NCBI GenBank assembly: GCA_021778975.1
Contig: JAJYBO010000009.1
Coordinates: forward strand, 14,949 to 23,889
Direction: 5' to 3'
DNA from: Deltaproteobacteria bacterium
GTDB lineage: Bacteria > Desulfobacterota > Desulfobacteria > Desulfobacterales > Desulfatirhabdiaceae
Length of the DNA: 8,941 nucleotides
Position numbers and translations under genes: made by a program. Positions 1 to 6,860 of this stretch are shown in pieces (position 1 is the first letter of the stretch; every line of letters begins with the position of its first letter). The notes beneath the pieces were generated by a model, which had not been told where the DNA came from, made no database searches, and saw only the letters and a list, made by a program, of their open reading frames with translations.

Positions 1-1
1 G

Positions 2-694
2 TACACTGCCATCACGGGCAATTATACCGATGTCATCACCATTCCGTTTTTCAAGGCATTCTGTTTTTTGCTGTCAACATTCGGCATTGTGGACATCGCA
101 TATGATTATCCGAAAAATGAACAATTTCATAAAAGAAATTCTGAATATCTCACTGTTTTCGATGGGCTCCGGTACGTTCGTCTGACGCCGCTGGGGGCTT
201 TTGTTATCGGACAAACGCAGGACTTCGTTTCAGATGTCCAGCGTGAAACCGCTCAGGTGCTGCTGGACGAGAACCATCTGCTGATTTATCTGGACGGGAA
301 CGACCCCATCAAATCCGCCGTGTTGAAACAGTTCGGAAAATCCGTTGGCGGGCATACATACACTGTCAGTTACAGCACTTTTCTGAGCGCCTGCAAAATA
401 CAGAAGGATATCAACAAAAAAATCTCGACATTCAAAAAAATCGTCGGGAAGGATATTCCTCAGATATGGCAGGATTTTTTTAAAGGCATCCAGGAAAAGA
501 TCACCCCTCTAGAAAGACAGGACGATCTTGTTGTGTATCAGGTCAAGCAGCATCCCGAACTGGTTGCGCTGATATCTCAGGACGAGATACTGCGTCAATA
601 TGTGCTGAAAGCTGAAAATTATCATATCATCGTTCATCGCGACAACCTCCATAAGGTTCGAAGCCGCCTGGAGGCGTTCGGTTTTTATTCATAA
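2..694 (+). CDS. C-terminal part of an uncharacterised protein, possibly XPB/Ssl2 helicase-associated domain family
   Basis: The reading frame is open from base 2 to the TAA at 692-694, so this is the last 230 codons of a gene that starts outside the window. An internal TTG at 68 is not needed as a start. The visible part has a winged-helix-like RLTPLG segment (about residue 60), then an alternating strand/helix region containing LLIYLDGND, then SYSTFLSAC and an IPQIWQDFF segment. It ends in HPELVALISQDEILRQYVLK and a final YHIIVHRDNL strand leading to GFYS. This order resembles the bacterial helicase XPB/Ssl2 N-terminal/helicase-associated domain (Pfam Helicase_C_3 type), but that is judged by eye and is tentative. 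No catalytic motif is visible, so no activity is proposed. The stop lies 12 bp before the dehydratase gene, so the two are probably cotranscribed. Confidence 0.75.
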   Translation, partial: YTAITGNYTDVITIPFFKAFCFLLSTFGIVDIAYDYPKNEQFHKRNSEYLTVFDGLRYVRLTPLGAFVIGQTQDFVSDVQRETAQVLLDENHLLIYLDGNDPIKSAVLKQFGKSVGGHTYTVSYSTFLSACKIQKDINKKISTFKKIVGKDIPQIWQDFFKGIQEKITPLERQDDLVVYQVKQHPELVALISQDEILRQYVLKAENYHIIVHRDNLHKVRSRLEAFGFYS

Positions 695-706
695 AGAGAA
701 AAGCAG

Positions 707-1969
707 ATGCCAGATTCGAACCCCATCATGAACAACAGCGGCGCGCTGCGCAAAATCAAGTCTGCCGGCACCATGAAAGATATCATGACCCGCTATTACA
801 TTGACGCCAAAACAGCCGATCAAACGGGCAAGAAAGTGGCCTGGATCACCAGCGGCGGGCCGGTGGAACCGCTCATCGCGATGGATGTCATCCCCGTATA
901 TCCGGAAAATCACGGCGCCATGATCGGCGCATCGAAGATGGGGGACGCGCTCTGTGAACAGGCCGAAGCGATGGGCTACGCAAGCGATCTGTGTTCCTAT
1001 GCGCGGTCGGATATCGCCTGCGCCACAACACAGGGGGGCCCTATCGGCGGCCTGCCGCGGCCGGACATGCTCATCTGCTGCAACAACATTTGCGGCACGG
1101 TGCTGAAATGGTACGAAGTTCAGGCCAGATATTTTCAGGCGCCGTTGTTTATTCTGGATACGCCCTTCTGCCATACGGAATTTACGGAAGAGGCCCGCCG
1201 ATACGTCCGCCGGCAGCTCGATGACTACATCCTGTTTTTAGAAAATCTCTGCAAGAAAAAATGGGATCCGGAGCGTCTGAAAGAGGTGGGCGGGCTTTCC
1301 ATCGAAGCACAACATCTCTGGAAGGCCGTTCTGGATACCGCGGTCAACAAACCCGCGCCGTTGAGCGCATTTGACGCATTTTTTCATCTGGCCCTGATCG
1401 TCACGCTGCGCGGTACGCAGACGGTCGTGGATTACTATAGAGAACTGCTCGATGAAATGAACGAACGGGTTGCCGCTGGAATCGCCGCGGTTCCCGAAGA
1501 AAAATACCGGCTGTTATGGGACAATCTGCCAATCTGGCACCGGACCCGGTGGCTGTCCGAAAAGTTCGCCGCTCACCACGCCTGCCTGGTGGCCGATACC
1601 TACACATCTTCCTGGTGCAGATCGCTCGATTTCATGGATGAAAAAGATTTTCTGAACTCCATGGCCGAAGCCTACACCCGTGTTTTCATCAACATCGGCG
1701 CCGACCAGATGGCAGACATCGTCATGGACATGTGCGATCATTATCAGGTGGATGGTCTGGTGATGCACTCCAACCGAAGCTGCAAGCCATATTCTCTGGG
1801 GCAGTACGATATTCAGCGGATCGTGCGAGAAAAACGCGGCCTGCCATCTCTTATCATTGAAGCGGATATGACGGATTCGCGCAGTTTTTCCGAGAGTCAG
1901 ATCGAAACCCGCATTGATGCGTTCATGGAGCTTATCGCGTCAGGCGGGGAATTTCGGACGGCTTCGTAA
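707..1969 (+). CDS. 2-hydroxyacyl-CoA dehydratase / benzoyl-CoA reductase family subunit (BcrB/BzdO/HgdB-like)
   Basis: This 420-aa protein belongs to the 2-hydroxyacyl-CoA dehydratase D-component superfamily. Members carry a cubane iron-sulfur cluster and, after ATP-driven one-electron reduction by a separate activator, reduce aryl-CoA rings or dehydrate 2-hydroxyacyl-CoA through ketyl radicals. Family marks are SGGPVEPLIAMDVIPVYPENH (about 49-69), C96 in DLCSYAR, the CCNNIC block (C124, C125, C129) and C359 in MHSNRSCKPYS. C96, one of the 124/125/129 cysteines and C359 are the expected cluster ligands. EADMTDSR (385-392) is also typical. The ATG follows the upstream stop by 12 bp, with only a weak GAGAAA ribosome site. 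No second subunit, ferredoxin or activator ATPase is present, so the substrate cannot be named; a stand-alone double-cubane-type protein is another possibility. The last residues (FRTAS) and the TAA lie inside a fragment of a dispersed repeat, so the native C-terminus may be lost. Confidence 0.88.
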   Translation: MPDSNPIMNNSGALRKIKSAGTMKDIMTRYYIDAKTADQTGKKVAWITSGGPVEPLIAMDVIPVYPENHGAMIGASKMGDALCEQAEAMGYASDLCSYARSDIACATTQGGPIGGLPRPDMLICCNNICGTVLKWYEVQARYFQAPLFILDTPFCHTEFTEEARRYVRRQLDDYILFLENLCKKKWDPERLKEVGGLSIEAQHLWKAVLDTAVNKPAPLSAFDAFFHLALIVTLRGTQTVVDYYRELLDEMNERVAAGIAAVPEEKYRLLWDNLPIWHRTRWLSEKFAAHHACLVADTYTSSWCRSLDFMDEKDFLNSMAEAYTRVFINIGADQMADIVMDMCDHYQVDGLVMHSNRSCKPYSLGQYDIQRIVREKRGLPSLIIEADMTDSRSFSESQIETRIDAFMELIASGGEFRTAS

Positions 1970-1970
1970 A
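1950..1970. repeat. Fragment of the dispersed GACGGCTTCGTAAA repeat, overlapping a gene end
   Basis: These 21 bases are identical to 8559-8579, which covers the left end of the terminal-inverted-repeat element at 8566-8690 plus seven bases of its flank. Only the end is present here; after 1970 the sequence diverges. The fragment provides the last codons and the TAA (1967-1969) of the dehydratase gene. Confidence 0.7.
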
Positions 1971-2021
1971 CGGGGGTTCTTTGTTCACCGTGTAAACCCA
2001 AACCGGGAGGATCATATACGC

Positions 2022-2471
2022 ATGACAATTCTGTGGTGGCACTGGCTATCGTTCGGATTGATTCTGATTGGCGTCGAGCTTTTCATACCGTCGTTCACCA
2101 TTATCTGGTTCGGACTTGGCGCCTGTTTTGCCAGCCTCGCATTGCTGGCATTTCCTCACATGTCTCTCAGCGTTCAGTTGTTCATCTGGACGGTGGCGTC
2201 TTCGGTGTTCACATTTCTCTGGTTCCGTCTTCTCAGGCCCAGAATGGTGGATAAAACAACCGCCGGCATGTCTCGTGAAGCCATTCTCGGTGAGACCGGC
2301 ATGGTCATCAAATCCAACACATCGCCAATAGAAAAAGGAAAGATTCGTTTCACCCTGCCCGTTCTGGGCGCCGATGAATGGGATTTTACAAGTTCCGAAA
2401 TACTGATGCCCGGCGACAACGCAAGGGTGTCGGGTATTGAAGGCCATGTCCTGACCGTGAAAAAGCAATGA
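2022..2471 (+). CDS. NfeD-like membrane protein (YbbJ type)
   Basis: This 149-aa inner-membrane protein is of the short NfeD class, which lacks the ClpP-like protease domain. Hydrophobic segments at about 7-22, 25-45 and 48-70 predict two to three membrane helices. From about residue 84 to the end there is a soluble beta-rich OB-fold domain (GETGMVIKS, KGKIRFTLPVLGADEW, MPGDNARVSGIEGHVLTV), the usual cytoplasmic NfeDC domain. The ATG at 2022 is chosen because GGGAGG lies at 2005-2010 and the protein then begins directly at the first helix; an earlier in-frame ATG at 1914 would read through the dehydratase 3' end. The stomatin-like gene follows 84 bp downstream. NfeD and slipin/SPFH proteins are classically paired and are thought to act together on membrane microdomains; E. 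coli YbbJ and QmcA are the closest model. The exact role is unproven. Confidence 0.9.
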   Translation: MTILWWHWLSFGLILIGVELFIPSFTIIWFGLGACFASLALLAFPHMSLSVQLFIWTVASSVFTFLWFRLLRPRMVDKTTAGMSREAILGETGMVIKSNTSPIEKGKIRFTLPVLGADEWDFTSSEILMPGDNARVSGIEGHVLTVKKQ

Positions 2472-2481
2472 CGCCCTCGTA

Positions 2482-2508
2482 AGGGTATTTTCCAACCAGG
2501 AACACCCT
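2482..2508. other. Short inverted repeat between the NfeD and slipin genes
   Basis: AGGGT (2482-2486) pairs with ACCCT (2504-2508), and TTCC (2490-2493) pairs with GGAA (2499-2502), giving an interrupted stem-loop. It is not followed by a T-run, so it is not a standard intrinsic terminator. An AT-rich TATAAATGG stretch follows at 2511 and could contain an internal promoter, but no good -35 box is visible. Confidence 0.35.
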
Positions 2509-2555
2509 GTTATAAATGGTATATATACATCACACAAACACAGGAGGGGAGCATT

Positions 2556-3443
2556 ATGGGAGGAGGACTGACGGTTATCAGTATTTTGACGTTTTTGGTG
2601 ATATTGACCCTGTTTCTGGGAGTTCGAATTGTCCCCCAGGGGTACAAACATGTGGTGCAGCGTCTGGGTAAATATCACAGCATCCTGAATCCGGGGCTGA
2701 ATTTCGTGATTCCGTATTTAGACACCATCGCGTATCGGGTAATCACCAAGGACATTACCATGGATATTCCGACACAGGAGGTCATTACCAAAGACAACGC
2801 CGTGATCATGACCAACGCCATCGCGTTCATCAATGTCATTGATCCTCAAAAAGCGGTTTACGGCATTGACGATTTCCGGTTCGCCATCGTAAATCTGATT
2901 CAGACGTCGCTGCGGAGTATTGTCGGCGAGATGGATCTGGATGACGCCCTCAGTTCCCGCGAACTCATCAAATCCAAGCTCAAAGCGGGGATTTCGGATG
3001 ATGTGGCCGCCTGGGGGATCGTGGTCAAGACCGTTGAAATTCAGGATATCAAGCCCTCGCCCACCATGCAGCAGGCCATGGAAAAGCAGGCATCCGCCGA
3101 ACGCTCCCGCCGCGCCGCCATTACCGAGGCCGAAGGCAAGAAAGTGGCGGCAATTCTGAACGCCGAGGGCGCCAAGGAAGCCCAGATTCAGGAAGCCGAA
3201 GGAAAGCTGGAAGCCTCAAAGCGGGATGCCCAGTCGAAGGTCATCATGGCCAATGCCACGCGTGAAGCCATCCAGCGGGTTTCAGATGCAATCGGCGACC
3301 GCCAGTTGCCGGCCATTTATCTGCTGGGCGAAAAATATGTAGAAGCCTATAAAAACCTGGCGATATCGCCCAATGCCAAAATCGTGGCGCTGCCGGTGGA
3401 TATATTGAAAGCGGTTCAGGGAATTCTGGGGGGCGGTAAATGA
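2556..3443 (+). CDS. Slipin / stomatin-like SPFH membrane protein (QmcA family)
   Basis: This 295-aa protein is a prohibitin/stomatin (SPFH) family member. It has one N-terminal hydrophobic anchor (about 6-24). The SPFH domain follows (about 25-180), starting with VRIVPQGYKHVVQRLGKYH and including NPGLNFVIPYLD, DIPTQEVITKDNAV and the WGIVVKTVEIQDI strand. An Ala/Glu/Lys-rich coiled coil with repeated EAEGK-type motifs covers about 175-235. The C-terminus (NLAISPNAKIVALPVDILKAVQGILGG) matches the conserved QmcA/slipin tail. Such proteins form large ring or cage oligomers at membrane microdomains, often with an NfeD partner, which here is the preceding gene. The start is well set by AGGAGGGG at 2542-2549, about 6 nt before the ATG. 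The length is normal and no damage is seen. Confidence 0.93.
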   Translation: MGGGLTVISILTFLVILTLFLGVRIVPQGYKHVVQRLGKYHSILNPGLNFVIPYLDTIAYRVITKDITMDIPTQEVITKDNAVIMTNAIAFINVIDPQKAVYGIDDFRFAIVNLIQTSLRSIVGEMDLDDALSSRELIKSKLKAGISDDVAAWGIVVKTVEIQDIKPSPTMQQAMEKQASAERSRRAAITEAEGKKVAAILNAEGAKEAQIQEAEGKLEASKRDAQSKVIMANATREAIQRVSDAIGDRQLPAIYLLGEKYVEAYKNLAISPNAKIVALPVDILKAVQGILGGGK

Positions 3444-3455
3444 CGGAAAAGTTTT

Positions 3456-3488
3456 GGCTGTGTCCGCGCGCCATGTCATCACACGGCT
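3456..3488. other. Weak stem-loop in the convergent slipin/TrmJ junction
   Basis: GGCTGTGT (3456-3463) can pair with ACACGGCT (3481-3488), using two G-U pairs, and TATTTTTC follows about 15 bases later. It sits in the 84-bp gap between two convergent genes where a terminator is expected. The U-run is too far from the stem to call an intrinsic terminator with confidence. Confidence 0.25.
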
Positions 3489-3527
3489 GAAAGCAGAGGA
3501 GCTATTTTTCATGATCCGGCGGCGCGG

Positions 3528-4292
3528 TCATGGCGACGGAGGGGTATGACGTTTTTCTCCGTACCAGTCTATCTGACGGCAGATGCCCCGAATGATGCTG
3601 ACTTCTCCGGCTCTAAGCTGCATCCGGGTCAAAAAACGACGGATTTTGTTCATCCAGTAATCGGGGTTTTCCGGGTTGATATAGTTGATGCGCACCAGAA
3701 CATCCCGAAGCTGGTCATACATGCCGTCCAGTTCGTGACGCGTGGCCAGCCGGGGTGTTGTGGCCGCGGGTTCAGGAATGCCGGCCGTAAAGAGTTCGTA
3801 ACACAGAATCATGACAGCCTGCGCCAGATTCAACGAAGAAAAATCGGCCGTTGGGATATTGACCAGTTCATGACAGAGACGGATATCATCGTTGGAAAGC
3901 CCCCGGTCTTCAGGCCCAAAAACAACGGCGATGCTGTTCTCCTGAGAAATCGAAACCATCCGTCTGGCGATTTCGTCTGGCGGATGCACCACCCCGCGCT
4001 CACCGCCCAGACGGGCGGTGGCGCCAATCACCATATGAAACTCCGAAAGCGCTTCCTTCAGGCTTTCGGTAATCCACACCTGGCTGACAATATCGGCGGC
4101 CACATGCGTCGCCATTTTCAGCACCCGCGGCAGGTCATAGTTTTCAGGTGTTACGACAATCAGGCGATGGATGCCCATATTTTTCATGGCCCTTGCGGCG
4201 GCTCCGATATTTTCCGGAAACCGCGGACACACCAGGACAATGGCAATATGATCCATGCGGATCCGTTCTGCGGCAGAAAATGGCGTTGTCAT
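3528..4292 (-). CDS. trmJ: TrmJ-like tRNA (cytidine/uridine-2'-O-)-methyltransferase, SPOUT family
   Basis: This protein of up to 254 aa is a SpoU/TrmH-type SPOUT methyltransferase. It uses S-adenosylmethionine to methylate a ribose 2'-OH; group-1 members of this shape are typically TrmJ, acting on tRNA position 32. The three knot motifs are present: motif 1 NIGAAARAMKNMG (28-40), motif 2 VVFGPEDRGLSNDD (123-136), and motif 3 IPTADFSSLNLAQAV (146-160). A helical C-terminal extension (about 180-245) is usual for TrmJ. Two starts are possible: ATG at 4292 and ATG at 4256 (MDHIAIVLV). The second begins exactly at the family's conserved first strand, and neither has a good Shine-Dalgarno. The gene lies 17 bp after ndk and is probably cotranscribed and translationally coupled with it. 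The target nucleotide is inferred from the family only. Confidence 0.9.
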   Translation of the reverse strand: MTTPFSAAERIRMDHIAIVLVCPRFPENIGAAARAMKNMGIHRLIVVTPENYDLPRVLKMATHVAADIVSQVWITESLKEALSEFHMVIGATARLGGERGVVHPPDEIARRMVSISQENSIAVVFGPEDRGLSNDDIRLCHELVNIPTADFSSLNLAQAVMILCYELFTAGIPEPAATTPRLATRHELDGMYDQLRDVLVRINYINPENPDYWMNKIRRFLTRMQLRAGEVSIIRGICRQIDWYGEKRHTPPSP

Positions 4293-4309
4293 GGGCGGAT
4301 CGAGGAGGA

Positions 4310-4723
4310 TTATACGATTTCAAAGCTGTTGAAGAAATAGCCGATTTCAAATGCCGCTGTTTCCGGAGAATCTGAGCCGTGAACGACATTTTTTTCGATA
4401 TCCGTCGCAAAGAGTCTGCGGATAGTGCCTTCTGCGGCGTCCTTGAAATTGGTGGCGCCCATCAGTTCCCGATATCGGGCAATGGCATTTTCGGCCTCCA
4501 GCACCATGACGACAACCGGCCCGGAAGACATAAATTCGGTAAGGCTGGAGAAAAAAGGCCGCGCGTTGTGTACGGCGTAAAACCCTTCCGCCTGCGCGCG
4601 GGTCATATGAAGCATTTTCATGGCGATGATTTTCAATCCGGCCTTTTCCAGGCGCAGAACGACTTCTCCGATGAGGTTGCGTGAAACGCCATCGGGTTTG
4701 ATAATGGACAGTGTTCGCTGCAT
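4310..4723 (-). CDS. ndk: Nucleoside diphosphate kinase
   Basis: This 137-aa cytosolic enzyme transfers the gamma-phosphate between nucleoside triphosphates and diphosphates through a phosphohistidine intermediate. It starts with the family signature RTLSIIKPDGV (3-13) and carries the active-site block NVVHGSDSP, with H115 as the phosphorylated histidine. Other conserved features are RPFFSSLTEFM (55-65), the MGATNFKDAAEGTIR stretch (88-102) and the C-terminal EIGYFF. The length is typical of bacterial Ndk. The start ATG is preceded by AAAGGA with about 8 nt spacing, and a good promoter lies at 4799-4827. It is the first gene of a two-gene operon with the TrmJ-like methyltransferase. Nothing unusual is seen. 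Confidence 0.97.
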   Translation of the reverse strand: MQRTLSIIKPDGVSRNLIGEVVLRLEKAGLKIIAMKMLHMTRAQAEGFYAVHNARPFFSSLTEFMSSGPVVVMVLEAENAIARYRELMGATNFKDAAEGTIRRLFATDIEKNVVHGSDSPETAAFEIGYFFNSFEIV

Positions 4724-4798
4724 GCGTTAAATCCTTTTTCTATCAAATTGCTGTAATAAAATAAAATTAAACCGATGCTCCTGTTTGTCTCGGCGGCT

Positions 4799-4827
4799 AT
4801 TGTACATTCTTCGACATAAATAATCAA
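4799..4827 (-). promoter_or_regulatory. Sigma70-type promoter of ndk-trmJ
   Basis: Read on the minus strand, TTGATT (4822-4827) and TACAAT (4799-4804) are separated by 17 bp. The match to consensus is 4/6 and 5/6. Transcription would begin near 4792, giving a leader of about 70 nt before the ndk ATG at 4723. Confidence 0.55.
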
Positions 4828-4900
4828 ATTTTGTTCGATCAAAGGCCAGGGAAGGGTGCAACGCAGTATGCGAACATTTTAAGAACCCGTCAGTTATGTA

Positions 4901-4929
4901 TTGCCTGAGCGCCCAAATCGTGATAGAAG
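4901..4929 (+). promoter_or_regulatory. Candidate tRNA-Pro promoter
   Basis: TTGCCT (4901-4906) and TAGAAG (4924-4929) are 17 bp apart, each a 4/6 match to sigma70 boxes. The implied start at about 4936 lies just upstream of the mature tRNA 5' end at 4949, as expected for a single tRNA unit. Confidence 0.4.
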
Positions 4930-4948
4930 CGCACAGAATTGTCAAGAT

Positions 4949-5025
<77 letters not shown>

Positions 5026-5041
5026 GTTTTTTTGAATAGCA

Positions 5042-5083
5042 ACCGCCTGTAGAGCCAAAACTCATCAGGCGGTTTTTGTTTTT
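5042..5083 (+). terminator. Intrinsic terminator after tRNA-Pro
   Basis: ACCGCCTG (5042-5049) pairs perfectly with CAGGCGGT (5066-5073) around a 16-nt loop, and is followed by the T-rich tract TTTTGTTTTT. It ends tRNA transcription and sits directly before fsr, so fsr either has its own promoter, which I could not identify, or depends on read-through. Confidence 0.85.
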
Positions 5084-5106
5084 GAGATTGTCAAGAGAGA
5101 ATTTTC

Positions 5107-6327
5107 ATGAAAAATCAATGTAATACAATGGAAATATCCACAACTGGCGCTGAAAAGATCGGTCTCAGAGTGCTGGGCGCCATCAGTGTCTCCCATTTTT
5201 TGAACGACATGATTCAGTCGCTGATCCCGGCCATTTATCCGCTGTTGAAACAAGCGTTTGATCTCAATTTTACGCAGATTGGTCTGATTACGCTGACCTA
5301 TCAAACTACGGCGTCCCTGCTGCAGCCAGCAATCGGATTATATACGGATATCCATCCGAAACCCTATTCACTGGCCATTGGCATGGGGTGTACACTGGTG
5401 GGGCTGATCGTTTTAGGGATGTCGCCAACATACGGCATGTTGCTCATCGCGGTAGCGCTGGTAGGCACAGGATCTTCGGTCTTTCATCCAGAATCGTCGC
5501 GGGTGGCGCGCATGGCGTCCGCGGGGCAATACGGGCTGGCGCAGTCCATTTTTCAAGTCGGCGGCAATGCCGGAACGGCGATGGGGCCTTTGCTGGCGGC
5601 ATTGATTGTCATTCCGCAGGGCAGACACAGCGTCATCTGGTTTTCACTGGCCGCTCTGCTGGCGATCGTGATTTTATGGAAAGTTGGCAACTGGTATAGA
5701 CGCTGGCAGTTGCGCGAGAAACATCGGGCGCATTCCATACAGGCCCCTCCATCCCCCATTCCCGTCCGGACGGCGATATGGCCGGTTCTGATTTTGCTGA
5801 TGCTGATTTTCTCGAAATTTTTTTACCTGGCCAGCCTGAACAGCTATTTCATTTTTTATTTAATCAGTAAATTTCACATTTCTGTGGAGTCCGCCCAGAT
5901 TCATTTATTCGTGTTTTTGCTGGGAGCGGCGCTGGGAACCATCATGGGCGGCCCTGTAGGCGACCGCATCGGGCGTAAACGTGTGATCTGGGGATCCATC
6001 CTGGGGGTGGCGCCGTTTACACTGGTGCTGCCATACGCGTCACTGTTCTGGACAGGCCCTCTGACCTTTGTTATCGGGCTTATTCTGGCATCCGCGTTTC
6101 CGGCGATTCTGGTGTATGCGCAGGAGCTTTTCCCCGGTAAGGTGGGGATGGTTTCAGGACTGTTTTTCGGGCTGGCATTTGGCATGGCGGGTATCGGCGC
6201 AGCGGTGCTGGGAAAGCTGGCCGATGCCCGCGGCATTGATTATGTCTATCAGATATGCTCATTTCTGCCACTGATCGGGCTGCTGGCGGCGTTTCTGCCG
6301 GAAATCGGAAGCCGTGCGAAAGCGTGA
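5107..6327 (+). CDS. fsr: MFS efflux transporter, Fsr (fosmidomycin resistance) family
   Basis: This 406-aa inner-membrane protein is a 12-helix major facilitator with close similarity along its length to E. coli Fsr, judged from memory of that sequence. Shared blocks include LGAISVSHFLNDMIQSLIPA (about 23-42), GTGSSVFHPESSRVARMAS (120-138), GLAQSIFQVGGN (143-154), GGPVGDRIGRK (281-291, the motif-A loop), WGSILGVAPFTLVLPYASL (295-313), and VYAQELFPGKVGMVSGLFFG (336-355). A charged cytoplasmic loop at about 195-222 separates the two six-helix halves. Fsr exports fosmidomycin in E. coli; the natural substrate is unknown. The start ATG has AGAGAGA at 5094-5100, and a later ATG at 5128 is possible. 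It lies just after the tRNA-Pro terminator and is monocistronic. Confidence 0.92.
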   Translation: MKNQCNTMEISTTGAEKIGLRVLGAISVSHFLNDMIQSLIPAIYPLLKQAFDLNFTQIGLITLTYQTTASLLQPAIGLYTDIHPKPYSLAIGMGCTLVGLIVLGMSPTYGMLLIAVALVGTGSSVFHPESSRVARMASAGQYGLAQSIFQVGGNAGTAMGPLLAALIVIPQGRHSVIWFSLAALLAIVILWKVGNWYRRWQLREKHRAHSIQAPPSPIPVRTAIWPVLILLMLIFSKFFYLASLNSYFIFYLISKFHISVESAQIHLFVFLLGAALGTIMGGPVGDRIGRKRVIWGSILGVAPFTLVLPYASLFWTGPLTFVIGLILASAFPAILVYAQELFPGKVGMVSGLFFGLAFGMAGIGAAVLGKLADARGIDYVYQICSFLPLIGLLAAFLPEIGSRAKA

Positions 6328-6420
6328 CATGTCAGGCTGATAGTGGTTGCAGATATTTATGAAAAAATTGATTTGCCATGAGCATATTCCCGGTTCGATC
6401 GGTGACGATATACTTCAGGT

Positions 6421-6502
6421 GGTTACAAACTGCGTTTTTATTAGCTCCCGCCCCCAGCGGGGGAGGATTGGGGTGGAGGTTCAAAAAGCGCAGATTGTTA
6501 CC
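6421..6502. repeat. 82-bp imperfect palindromic element with a G/C-rich core
   Basis: GGTTACAAACTGCG (6421-6434) is inverted as CGCAGATTGTTACC (6489-6502), matching at 12 of 14 positions. The match continues inward through TTTTT/AAAAA and the pyrimidine/purine arms (about 6445-6455 and 6466-6480). The core holds CCCCC (6451-6455) and GGGGG (6459-6463). It lies in the 199-bp gap between the convergent fsr and lipoprotein genes. No open frame is in it. It is probably a dispersed non-coding repeat and could act as a transcription barrier, although no T-run follows on either strand. Confidence 0.6.
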
Positions 6503-6524
6503 GTTTGCAGTATAGCTCTATAAT
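6495..6524 (+). promoter_or_regulatory. Promoter-like sequence facing antisense into the lipoprotein gene
   Basis: TTGTTA (6495-6500) and a perfect TATAAT (6519-6524) are 18 bp apart. Any transcript would start near 6531, at the 3' end of the minus-strand lipoprotein gene, and run antisense to it. No plus-strand gene follows for 1.7 kb. Confidence 0.25.
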
Positions 6525-6526
6525 GT

Positions 6527-6799
6527 TTACTTGCAGGGGATGGCTTCGCGGAAACTGTCTTTGGTCCATATCGGCTGACCATCCGGCGTTTTTCCATCCG
6601 CTTTCCATTTTTCGGTAACCCGAAGGCAATAAGACCCCATATTGACGATCTCCGGTTCCTTGTTGCCTGGCGCTTCGCCGCCAATCCGCATTAATTCGGG
6701 ATTGGTGATGGTATAGCTGGGTTTGATGGTCGCCACGCCACAGCCGGTTACAGAAGCGACAAGCGCCATGCAACCGAAAAACATGCATGCTTTCTTCAT
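6527..6799 (-). CDS. Small predicted lipoprotein of unknown function
   Basis: This is a 90-aa precursor. Residues 1-19 form a signal peptide (MKK, then a hydrophobic stretch) ending in the lipobox VTGC, so C20 would be lipidated and the mature protein anchored as about 71 residues. The rest is polar, with two further cysteines (C58 in GSYCLR and C89 in IPCK at the very end) that could form a disulfide in the periplasm. It has two Trp (65, 78). I do not recognise a domain. The start is supported by GAGGGA seven bases upstream of the ATG. It is monocistronic and lies between the fsr and regulator genes; nothing ties it to either. It is a real gene by signal peptide, lipobox and ribosome site, but no function is proposed. 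Confidence 0.8.
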   Translation of the reverse strand: MKKACMFFGCMALVASVTGCGVATIKPSYTITNPELMRIGGEAPGNKEPEIVNMGSYCLRVTEKWKADGKTPDGQPIWTKDSFREAIPCK

Positions 6800-6860
6800 G
6801 ATTCATTCCCTCGATATCAAACGTTAATAATTAAGCTCAAAATCCGGCGTCCACAATATA

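Noticed and set aside
2046..2678. A 210-codon open frame on the minus strand
   Set aside because: It is antisense to the NfeD gene and runs into the slipin start. Both plus-strand genes are well supported by domains and ribosome sites.
3546..4340. A 264-codon open frame on the plus strand
   Set aside because: It lies fully antisense to the TrmJ-like gene, whose three SPOUT motifs are intact. The plus-strand product is Cys/His/Arg-rich and resembles no family, so it is a shadow frame.
6445..6480. Intrinsic terminator or G-quadruplex made by the G/C-rich core
   Set aside because: No T-run follows the stem on either strand, and the G-runs are uneven (5, 2, 4, 2, 2). It is described as part of the 82-bp palindromic element instead.
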